64,000 bases of DNA from an uncultured Saprospiraceae bacterium (GTDB taxonomy: Bacteria > Bacteroidota > Bacteroidia > Chitinophagales > Saprospiraceae). Shown in pieces: positions 19,933 to 28,626 of the stretch (positions are counted from its first letter, which is position 1; each line of letters begins with the position of its first letter). Under the pieces are notes generated by a model that saw only the letters and a program-made list of their open reading frames with translations, had not been told where the DNA came from and made no database searches. The translations under genes were made by a program, and so were the position numbers. The stretch is from the NCBI GenBank assembly GCA_938015805.1, contig CALLXF010000045.1, positions 16,867-80,866 of the forward strand, given 5' to 3'.

Positions 19933-22900
19933 ATGAAAAACCCATTTATACACATTTATTTCCTCTTGTTTCTCTGTAGTATAAAACCCTACTCTACATT
20001 GGCACAAGCCACAGAAAAAGCAATCTATCTAATAGGTAATGCAGCAGGTACTGATAAAGAATGGGTCGATTTACTGATAGAAGAAATAGACAAAAACGAC
20101 TTTCCTTCCAGCGTTTATCTACTCGGCGACATCACAGATAAAGATGGTATACATCATAAACCAAAATCAAAAAACGAGAAACGACTCAAACGATATAAAC
20201 AAATAGAAAAGAAAACTAAGGCAAAAGTATATTTCTTAAGCGGTGACAGAGACTGGGATAATTCCGGCAAGAGTGGAAAGAAAAAAGTAAATCATCTAGA
20301 GAAATTTATTGAAAAAGATCTAAAATTAAAAAAGCGTTTTATTCCATCTTTTGCCTGTCCAGGTCCGCACTTGATCAAAGAAAATGATAACCTACTCGTA
20401 GTGGCGATAAACTCACAATGGTTTATACATCCTTATGATCGCCCCGAGGCACCTGATACAGAATGCCCTATTATTTTCGAAGCTGATTTCTGGGAAGAAT
20501 TTGAAGATATACTAGATGAAGCAAAGGATAAAAACATTCTCGTTTTAGCTCATCATCCTATTTATTCCTTTAGTCAGCATAATGGTAAAAAACTCGGACT
20601 AAAACACCTTATTCCTTTTTATGGATCCTTCTATGCATCCTATAAACAAAATATAGGTAAACCTACCGATCTAGCTTATCCTCGATATTTACATTACGTA
20701 GATAAAATGCGTTCTCTTATAAACGAACATAACGGTATAATATATGCGAGTGGTCATGATTATTATAATTCCATACTAGCCCACAATCAAAACATATTTA
20801 TCACAAGCAGTATCAGTAAAAAAAATCGAAAATGGGAAAACGATGAAGATTTGATTTTTGCCTCAAAGCAACCAAGTATAATAAAACTTAGTTACGATAG
20901 TCAAGGAAACATTTCATCTAAAATCCTGGAAGTAAAAAATGGTGAAATCGCGACCTATGATCGCATACTATTTAGTCCTATTGAAAATAATAAGCGTGCT
21001 ATTTTTAACAATCAAAGACTAAATAAAGAAGAAAACAATTATATCTATGAGCGAAGATTTTCCAATTTAAAAGACCGTGTACAAATAATTGCCGGCTCAG
21101 AATACAAAGCAAATCCATTTATGAGAAAATGGATGGGTAAAAATTATCGTAACGAATGGACGAAAAAAATTTCTGCTCCCATACTTGACATTTCTAAAAT
21201 GCATGGAGGTCTAAAACCATATGCCCGCGGCGGAGGACTACAGACTAATTCGCTCAAATTTAAAGGAGGTGATGGACAAAATTATGTATTTAGAGCGGTA
21301 GATAAAAACCCTGAACGAGCACTAGACGAGTTACTAAGTCAAACCATTTATCGTAAAATTACAAAACAACTTATTACCACACAGCATCCATACGGAGGAC
21401 TAGTAGCAGCGGAATTACTAAAAGCAACAGACATACTACATGCTACGCCTACCTTATACGTTATGCCTGACGATCCACAACTAGGTCCTTATCGAGAGGC
21501 TTTTGCCAATGTGTTAGGATTTCTAGAGATTAAACCTAAAACACTAAAAAAGAAAACAGGAAAAACCTTTGCAGATGCTGATGCCATAGTCTCAACGCAT
21601 CAGATGTTACGAGCGATGAATAATGATCATAAGCATAGAATGGATCCTTTGGCTTATGCAAAGGCTAGAGTTTTTGATATGTGGATCGGAGACTGGGATA
21701 AACATGAAGACAACTGGAAATGGGCAATGTATAAATCAGGGTCTTTACATATATACAAACCTATACCTAGAGATAGAGATCACGTTTTTTCTAAATGGGA
21801 AGGAATCATTCCAAAATTATCAGATCAATTTGTACCAAATGCAGAAAACTTTGGTCATCATTTCGTGAACTTAACCCAGCTTAATTATAAAGCCTGTAAT
21901 CTGGATCGTCGCTTTGGGGTAGAAATTACAAACGACCTATGGAAGGAAGCAGCCATCTACATTCAGTCTAAAATGTCCGAGAATGTAATAGACCTGTCCT
22001 TACAAAAATTACCTCCAGAATTAAACAAGGATCGTACAATAGAAATAAAAGAAAAACTACTTAGTAGAAAAAAAGAGCTTCCTAAGATGATAATAGATTA
22101 TCTTGATATTCTTAAAAACGAAGTCACCGTTTTAGGCTCTAACAAAAAAGAATATTTTGAGATATATAGACTTCCAGATGGACAAGTAGAAGTCTCTATC
22201 TATCCTCTCTCTTCCAAAGGAAAGATCAAAGATCAAATTTATCAACAGTCATACTATTTAGAAAAAACAAAAACAATTTACATCTATGGCTTAGGAGGTC
22301 AGGATGAGTTTGTAATCAGAGGAGAAGTAGATAACAGTATCAAAATAAGAATTATCCCAGGGGGCGGAAAAGATAATATAACCGATTTATCACAGGTTAA
22401 AGGTTCAAGTAAATTATCGCAGATATATCAAGGTAAAAAAGAAAAAGATATTATCTCTAAAAGCTCAGAGACAGCAGTAAAGCGTCCATTCCATCAAGCA
22501 ACATATGATTATCATAATTATCATCTGGATGCTCTGCTACCTTTTCTTAGTGTACAGTTTAGCGGATATAGCGGAATAGGTTTCTCCTTAGATGTAAAGA
22601 AAACAAAGCAGGGATATAATAAACCAGACTTTGCTAAAATCCATCATTTTAAACTTAAATATTATCCTAAGGTAAATGCCTATCGAGCTCAGTATCAATA
22701 TATGTTTAGGCATTTAATCCGAGATTGGGATTTTAAGACTAAACATTTGATCTCTGACCAACTCGATAAATATCCATTCTTTTTTGGATTAGGTAGTAAT
22801 ACTAGAGTAAATGATGAACTCCAAGATCAGAATTACTATCGCATAGATTTTGATACCTATCGAGCTAAATTTGGATTAGAAAAAGATTTTCTCTTTAAAA

Positions 22901-23604
22901 GTGACATGGGTATTTTCCTAAATTATGAATATAATGAAGTTTCATCTTTAGATGATTCTCAATCCCTATTGGATAATCCGGCATTTAATGATTTACAAGG
23001 CAAAGGTAAAAACCATTCATTCGACATAGAATCTCACTTAACACTAGATTTTAGAGATCACCAAATTTCAAGCTATCAAGGTTCACTCTTCCATCTAAAG
23101 CATCGGTTATATTACAGCTTTAATAATCAAAAACTAGGAGGTCATATTGATCTTAATATGAGTCATTATGAAACTATAAAAATACTTTTACCCATCACTT
23201 TTATCGGACGGATAGGTTCTTTAAAAACGTACGGTAGCTTACCTTTCTATCAGAGAAGTATACTAGGATCTAACACATACCTTAGAGGTTATGATCGCAA
23301 TAGATTTATAGGAAACCATGCGGCATACCTTAACCTAGAATCCAGAATACAGATTGATACATGGTATAATCTATTGGCTCCGATCACTTACGGCATATTT
23401 GGATTTTACGATCAGGGAACTGTATGGAATGACTTTAGCGAATTTTCTGACCAGGCGATAAACTGGCGGACTACCATAGGATTAGGTATTTTTGCAGCTC
23501 CTTTATCTAGAGATTTTACCTTTAGCATGAGCTATGCTCGCAATGACGAAAAAAGAGGTTACTTTGAACTCGGATTAGGTTTTGATCTAGATAGAGATTA
23601 CTAA
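19933..23604 (+). CDS. Multidomain protein: calcineurin-like metallophosphatase-like N-terminus, kinase-like middle domain, Omp85/BamA-like C-terminal barrel
   Basis: MPE-like order LIGNAAG..LLGDITD..SGDRDWD..LAHHPIYS..ASGHDYY; GDWDKHEDNW and PRDRDHVF in the middle; aromatic/Gly-alternating C-terminal third ending GYFELGLGFDLDRDY. Confidence 0.75.
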   Translation: MKNPFIHIYFLLFLCSIKPYSTLAQATEKAIYLIGNAAGTDKEWVDLLIEEIDKNDFPSSVYLLGDITDKDGIHHKPKSKNEKRLKRYKQIEKKTKAKVYFLSGDRDWDNSGKSGKKKVNHLEKFIEKDLKLKKRFIPSFACPGPHLIKENDNLLVVAINSQWFIHPYDRPEAPDTECPIIFEADFWEEFEDILDEAKDKNILVLAHHPIYSFSQHNGKKLGLKHLIPFYGSFYASYKQNIGKPTDLAYPRYLHYVDKMRSLINEHNGIIYASGHDYYNSILAHNQNIFITSSISKKNRKWENDEDLIFASKQPSIIKLSYDSQGNISSKILEVKNGEIATYDRILFSPIENNKRAIFNNQRLNKEENNYIYERRFSNLKDRVQIIAGSEYKANPFMRKWMGKNYRNEWTKKISAPILDISKMHGGLKPYARGGGLQTNSLKFKGGDGQNYVFRAVDKNPERALDELLSQTIYRKITKQLITTQHPYGGLVAAELLKATDILHATPTLYVMPDDPQLGPYREAFANVLGFLEIKPKTLKKKTGKTFADADAIVSTHQMLRAMNNDHKHRMDPLAYAKARVFDMWIGDWDKHEDNWKWAMYKSGSLHIYKPIPRDRDHVFSKWEGIIPKLSDQFVPNAENFGHHFVNLTQLNYKACNLDRRFGVEITNDLWKEAAIYIQSKMSENVIDLSLQKLPPELNKDRTIEIKEKLLSRKKELPKMIIDYLDILKNEVTVLGSNKKEYFEIYRLPDGQVEVSIYPLSSKGKIKDQIYQQSYYLEKTKTIYIYGLGGQDEFVIRGEVDNSIKIRIIPGGGKDNITDLSQVKGSSKLSQIYQGKKEKDIISKSSETAVKRPFHQATYDYHNYHLDALLPFLSVQFSGYSGIGFSLDVKKTKQGYNKPDFAKIHHFKLKYYPKVNAYRAQYQYMFRHLIRDWDFKTKHLISDQLDKYPFFFGLGSNTRVNDELQDQNYYRIDFDTYRAKFGLEKDFLFKSDMGIFLNYEYNEVSSLDDSQSLLDNPAFNDLQGKGKNHSFDIESHLTLDFRDHQISSYQGSLFHLKHRLYYSFNNQKLGGHIDLNMSHYETIKILLPITFIGRIGSLKTYGSLPFYQRSILGSNTYLRGYDRNRFIGNHAAYLNLESRIQIDTWYNLLAPITYGIFGFYDQGTVWNDFSEFSDQAINWRTTIGLGIFAAPLSRDFTFSMSYARNDEKRGYFELGLGFDLDRDY

Positions 23605-23613
23605 CAGATATTA

Positions 23614-24612
23614 ATGATTACAAAATTAATTTTAGAAAGAGAGTTTGTTATACAATATGTAACTAGCCCATACAGTAGATTAAAAACTCTCCTAGCATTT
23701 TTTATAATATGTCTATTAGCATCCTGCAATTCATCACCTGAATTAAAAAAAATTACATTTTCTAAATCACCCAGTTTATTGAACAAAAGTGTTAACACAA
23801 AAAACTCAACTGCGGTTTACGATTATACCAGCCCCGATAATACTCATATCCTCGCCTCATTTTTAGATGAAATATCAGGACTATCCTATGATCAAGAAAA
23901 AAATGTTTTTATCACGCATGATGATGAAAACGGATCATATTATCTTCTTCATAAGGAATCTTTTAGGATTGAGAAAAAAATCGACTTTGGAAAGAAAGAT
24001 GATTATGAGTCTATAGAAAAAGTAAAAAGTGATATCGTTATCTGTAGAAACGATGGAACTCTATTTTTTCATCATGAGAAATCAAGTAACACCTCAACTT
24101 ATACCACACCGTTATCCAAAAAAAATAATGTCGAAGGTTTATGCTATCAACAAGATAAAAATATCTTACTCCTAGCATGTAAAGGAAATTCCTTAGCAGA
24201 TGAAAGCCAAAACATAAAATCTATTTATGCATTTGACCTAGAAGAAAAGACATTAAACCCTACGCCGTACATCACAATTAAGAATGAAGATCTTAAAAAA
24301 TACGTTTTAGAAACTAATGAAGATGTAAGCAAATCTCAGCGTAAAAAGCTAATCAAAAGAATTAAAGAATTTGCTCCTTCTGGGATCGCTATCCAACCTG
24401 ATTCCAAAGAATTCTATATACTATCTGGAAGAGGATCTACACTCATCATTTTAGATAAAAACAAAATACTAAAACGTATTGTTTATTTGGACAAAGCGAT
24501 CATACCTCAACCAGAAGGAATCACTTTTGACGACAAAGGCCATTTGTATATTGCTACAGAGGGACAAGGTTTTAATGCTAAAATATTCCAGTTTAAGAAA
24601 GCCGATAAATGA
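23614..24612 (+). CDS. SdiA-regulated/esterase-like-phytase type beta-propeller lipoprotein
   Basis: Lipobox LLASCNS; LDEISGLSYDQEKNVFITHDDENG; IPQPEGITFDDKGHLYIATEGQG. Confidence 0.7.
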   Translation: MITKLILEREFVIQYVTSPYSRLKTLLAFFIICLLASCNSSPELKKITFSKSPSLLNKSVNTKNSTAVYDYTSPDNTHILASFLDEISGLSYDQEKNVFITHDDENGSYYLLHKESFRIEKKIDFGKKDDYESIEKVKSDIVICRNDGTLFFHHEKSSNTSTYTTPLSKKNNVEGLCYQQDKNILLLACKGNSLADESQNIKSIYAFDLEEKTLNPTPYITIKNEDLKKYVLETNEDVSKSQRKKLIKRIKEFAPSGIAIQPDSKEFYILSGRGSTLIILDKNKILKRIVYLDKAIIPQPEGITFDDKGHLYIATEGQGFNAKIFQFKKADK

Positions 24613-25793
24613 TCAAATTCTTATACGCCATTTCCATACTATGCTTCTTATCCAGTTGCGGCACGTTGCATAAACCATATTATAACGATACGGTAAAAGA
24701 CTGGAAAAATAATAATCCTTTACCTCAACAAGAAATCATCCATAGTCTATACCTCATAGGCGACGCTGGCGAACTAGATAACAATCTCCAAAAAACCAAT
24801 GCGGTTACTACAGCTCTTAAAAAACAAATTGCCTTAGAAAAATCAAAAACGAGTTTGGTGTTTTTAGGTGATAATGTATATCCTCACGGCTTGCCTAAAA
24901 AAGATGCTCACGATAGAGCGTATACAGAAGAAATTCTTCTAGAGCAAATCAGTTGTGCCTCAGCACATCAAGGAAAGACCTACTTTATTCCGGGAAATCA
25001 TGACTGGAATAAGCATTACCCTGGCGGTAGAAAAGCCATACTGAGACAAGAAAAATTTATAGAAGCCTATAACACCGAGGCAAACCCGATCAGCTTTTTA
25101 CCTGATAATGCCTGTAGTGATCCTGAGATCATAGAAATAAATGATAATCTAGTATTTGTTTTTTTGGATACCCAGTGGTGGTTACAGAGATGGCAATACG
25201 AAAAAGATATAAATCAAGGTTGTAAAATACAAACTAAGCAAGAATTTCTAGATCAGATGAGCAGTATCTTTTCGACTTATCAGAGTAAAGAACTTGTCAT
25301 TATGATGCACCATCCGATACATAGTGATGGAGTACATGGAGGACATTTTGGGTTTAAACATCATGTATTTCCATTGACGGAAGCCTATCGACACTTATGG
25401 ATACCGTTACCCTTTATAGGATCTCTTTACCCTGCCTTTCGGCGAATAAAAGGGTCACGACAAGACATCCCTAATAATCATAACAAGACATTAATGCAAG
25501 AGCTAAAACGTATGGCACAAACTTCAGGTGGTCAGGTCATTTTTGCATCAGGACACGATCATGGATTACAGTACTACGACCAGGATAAGATCAAATATAT
25601 CATCAGTGGAGCGGGTGGAAAAATAGATTTTGTAAAAAGAAATGGAAACGCAGACTACGCCAGAGGAAAACGAGGTTTTGTAAAAATAGATTTTTACAAA
25701 AACAAAGAATCCTGGGCTTACTATTATGTAATTAATCCTGACAAAGATGAGACAATGCTCGAATTACGAGTTAACCTCAGGAAACCAGATTGA
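24609..25793 (+). CDS. Calcineurin-like metallophosphatase lipoprotein
   Basis: Lipobox FLSSCGT; intact motif set LIGDAGE, LGDNVYP, PGNHDWN, MHHPIHS, ASGHDHGLQ; 4-nt ATGA overlap with upstream gene. Confidence 0.88.
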   Translation: MIKFLYAISILCFLSSCGTLHKPYYNDTVKDWKNNNPLPQQEIIHSLYLIGDAGELDNNLQKTNAVTTALKKQIALEKSKTSLVFLGDNVYPHGLPKKDAHDRAYTEEILLEQISCASAHQGKTYFIPGNHDWNKHYPGGRKAILRQEKFIEAYNTEANPISFLPDNACSDPEIIEINDNLVFVFLDTQWWLQRWQYEKDINQGCKIQTKQEFLDQMSSIFSTYQSKELVIMMHHPIHSDGVHGGHFGFKHHVFPLTEAYRHLWIPLPFIGSLYPAFRRIKGSRQDIPNNHNKTLMQELKRMAQTSGGQVIFASGHDHGLQYYDQDKIKYIISGAGGKIDFVKRNGNADYARGKRGFVKIDFYKNKESWAYYYVINPDKDETMLELRVNLRKPD

Positions 25794-25813
25794 GATCACA
25801 TACAAAATACTAA

Positions 25814-26256
25814 CTACTGCACCACTATTTTTCTAAAAATAGAATGCCCCATTGTCCTCCACATTCTCAGCACATAAATACCACTATTCCACCCTATAGT
25901 GTATATAGCCTCAGGCCTCACAAGTATTTTTCTCGAATGCTCAATTTTTCCATCTTGAAAAAACACATCAAAATAATAAGGTTGATAGTCAAATTAAATT
26001 GTACTTCTATGGTCTCACCAGAAGTCAGAACATTGGGTTTAACCCTAATAAGATCCTCCTCAATATTACTTAGATGATCCATGCTGGTAAATTATTTAAA
26101 TTTAAACTCTATTATAGCTATAGGTCCAAAGCCCGAATAAAAAGACCCATTAGCTGCAAAATAGTTATCTGACTTTAAGACCATGTAAAGCATAAAATGA
26201 TAAGTATGAGAAACAAGGATTCTTTTCTCATTATTAATAGCGATTTGGTTAGATTT
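25814..26256 (-). pseudogene. Decayed C-terminus of a T9SS-exported protein
   Basis: Minus-strand reading: NQIAINNEKRILVSHTYHFMLYMVLKSDNYFAANGSFYSGFGPIAIIEFKFK*FTSMDHLSNIEEDLIRVKPNVLTSGETIEVQF[frameshift]DYQPYYFDVFFQDGKIEHSRKILVRPEAIYTIGWNSGIYVLRMWRTMGHSIFRKIVVQ*; one in-frame stop and one frameshift inside a recognisable type A sorting domain. Confidence 0.7.
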
Positions 26257-26335
26257 CTAAATTATTGACAAGCAACAAACCTATAGGTATGAGTCTTTAC
26301 TTAATATTATTAGTTAGGACAGTATGTTCAAGAAA

Positions 26336-28618
26336 TTACTCCAGGATAGTAAACACATTAGACTTTTCTTTTCCTGATGGGGTTACTATAGTCAGTGTAT
26401 GTTTTCCTGGCGATAAATCCAATGGCAATTTATGAGATCCAGATGTTACAGAAATCAATTTATGATCCACAAACCAGTAAAGAGAATCTACTGCATCCCC
26501 TACCACCGCTTTACCTACAAGAGACTGCTGACGCTGATCTATATCGATAGGCAATAAAAGCTCTGACTGATCCGAGGGATACATAATTTCAATCTGATCA
26601 GACATTTCTGTACATCCGGGTAAATAAGGAGGCAGACGGTAAGATTTTCCAGTAAACTTTTTATAATAATTATCTATTGTGAGCGGTAACACAAAAGCTG
26701 TAGTGGATACGACCTCACTAGCACAATTATGAAAGACTCTAAACTGCTCAGTCTGATCTAAAGTAACATGTCTATGGTATTTACATGTGGCTAAACTATT
26801 ATTTGTATATGGTAACCACACATCAGTTTTTTGTTTGCATATAGCTGTCGCTACATAGCCTGACTGAAAACATATCTCTTTAGATACAAAACCTGAAATC
26901 GGTCTCTGTAATTTGCTGGCCCGAGGTAATAATTCAAAAATATCAAACAAAATAGGAGCTGCCTTTTTTACACCCATTAGTCCTGGTTTCCCTTCTCCAT
27001 CTGCGTTTCCTACCCACACTAAAACAGTATACTCAGACGTAGAACCTACAGACCATGCATCCCTAAACCCAAAACTAGTACCTGTTTTCCAAGAGATATC
27101 TTGGGATCCACTAAAATATTTCCAACCATCCTGGCTATCAGGACGATGCACACCTTTAAGCATTTCTAAGATAGTAAAAGATGTTGCTGGAGTAAATGGA
27201 AAATCGTAATATTCCTTATTAACGGAATGTATATACGATGGCACTACTCCCTCTTGTGATTTTGCAGATCGCACAAGATTCATATATCCAGCGGCCAATT
27301 CTAATCCGGTGACTTCTCCCCCTCCTAAAATTAAAGACAATCCATAATGATCTGGTAATTTATCTAATGATGAAAATTGCAATTCTCGCAGATCTTCATA
27401 AAACGGAGCGACACCATACTGCTGTAGTAATTGTACTGCAGGAATATTTAAGGACTGCGTTAGTGCCGATTCTGCATGGACTACCCCTCTATAATTTTTA
27501 TCAAAATTAACAGGGCTATAACCGTTATAGAATATTGGAATATCTTCCAATAGACTCTGAGGACCTATCATTCCTGATTCTAAGGAAGCAGCGTACAAAA
27601 ATGGTTTTAGAGTACTTCCAGGACTACGTAAAGCAGTAAGTATATCGACATCATTACTACAGTTATCCGGACATGCGGTATTAGCCACATAGGCAGCGAT
27701 GGTACCATCGTTACGCAGTACAATAGCTGCTATATTATTTATATCATTTTCTAATGCATAACGATCTCTGTAGTTTTGGGTAATCCTTTTTACATTAGTT
27801 TGCAGTGATCGGTCCAAAGTAGTTACATAACTAAAAGCATTACGTTCCATCTTTTTACATTCCTGCAAAAGGTGCGGAGCTAGAGATGGAAATGTACTGC
27901 TCTGACTGGGTAGATTTTCTAAAATCGATAGTCGATAACTAATAGAATCTATAAGGCTCTGAGCCAATAGTTTTTTTAGCAATGCATTCCTTTTATTGAC
28001 TAAGACCTCCTGTCCCTTACCTGGATAAATCTTAGATGGAGCATTGGGTAAAACAGATAAGGTAGCTGCCTCACTCCATGATAATAAAGATGCATCTTTA
28101 CTATAATATCGATGAGCCGCGGCACAGTAACCGATCGTGTTACCACCATAAGGAGCATATTGGGCATACAGCATTAGTATCTCATTCTTAGAATATTTTA
28201 TTTCCAGAGCAAAAGCTAAAAGCAGTTCTTTACATTTTTGCCAATACGTACGCTTCTGATTTCCTTCATGAATTCTGGCTAGCTGCATAGTCAGTGTACT
28301 ACCCCCTCGGACTATCCTACCCGCTTTAATATTGTCTTTTACTGCATGTATAATAGATACCGGATTTATGCCTGGATGATAATAAAAATATTGATCCTCA
28401 AATAAAGTAAGACATATAGCTAGCTTCTCTGGTAGTGCTTCTGTACATTTTATTCTCCATTGCTGATCATCAGAGACTTGAGCATTAATAATCTCTCCAT
28501 CCGCATATAATACGTAAGCAAAACGATCCTCAAAAGCAATAGTCGTAGATAAATAAAGGATATAAAGAACGAGTCCTAGCAATGTAAACAAACTATATTT
28601 TAAGCATCTTTTTTTCAC
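26336..28618 (-). CDS. pbpC: Penicillin-binding protein 1C
   Basis: Transglycosylase motifs (EDQYFYYHPGINPVSI, GGSTLTMQLAR), transpeptidase (SPGSTLKPFLYA, WKTGTSFGFRDAW), PBP1C-type C-terminal domain. Confidence 0.93.
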   Translation of the reverse strand: MKKRCLKYSLFTLLGLVLYILYLSTTIAFEDRFAYVLYADGEIINAQVSDDQQWRIKCTEALPEKLAICLTLFEDQYFYYHPGINPVSIIHAVKDNIKAGRIVRGGSTLTMQLARIHEGNQKRTYWQKCKELLLAFALEIKYSKNEILMLYAQYAPYGGNTIGYCAAAHRYYSKDASLLSWSEAATLSVLPNAPSKIYPGKGQEVLVNKRNALLKKLLAQSLIDSISYRLSILENLPSQSSTFPSLAPHLLQECKKMERNAFSYVTTLDRSLQTNVKRITQNYRDRYALENDINNIAAIVLRNDGTIAAYVANTACPDNCSNDVDILTALRSPGSTLKPFLYAASLESGMIGPQSLLEDIPIFYNGYSPVNFDKNYRGVVHAESALTQSLNIPAVQLLQQYGVAPFYEDLRELQFSSLDKLPDHYGLSLILGGGEVTGLELAAGYMNLVRSAKSQEGVVPSYIHSVNKEYYDFPFTPATSFTILEMLKGVHRPDSQDGWKYFSGSQDISWKTGTSFGFRDAWSVGSTSEYTVLVWVGNADGEGKPGLMGVKKAAPILFDIFELLPRASKLQRPISGFVSKEICFQSGYVATAICKQKTDVWLPYTNNSLATCKYHRHVTLDQTEQFRVFHNCASEVVSTTAFVLPLTIDNYYKKFTGKSYRLPPYLPGCTEMSDQIEIMYPSDQSELLLPIDIDQRQQSLVGKAVVGDAVDSLYWFVDHKLISVTSGSHKLPLDLSPGKHTLTIVTPSGKEKSNVFTILE

Positions 28619-28626
28619 TGTACTTA

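Noticed and set aside
21623-21868. 81-aa plus-strand ORF inside the 19933-23604 gene
   Set aside because: Out-of-frame shadow of a clearly coding gene.
25844-26077. 77-aa plus-strand ORF in the ORF track
   Set aside because: Antisense to the decayed T9SS sorting domain read on the minus strand; composition not protein-like.
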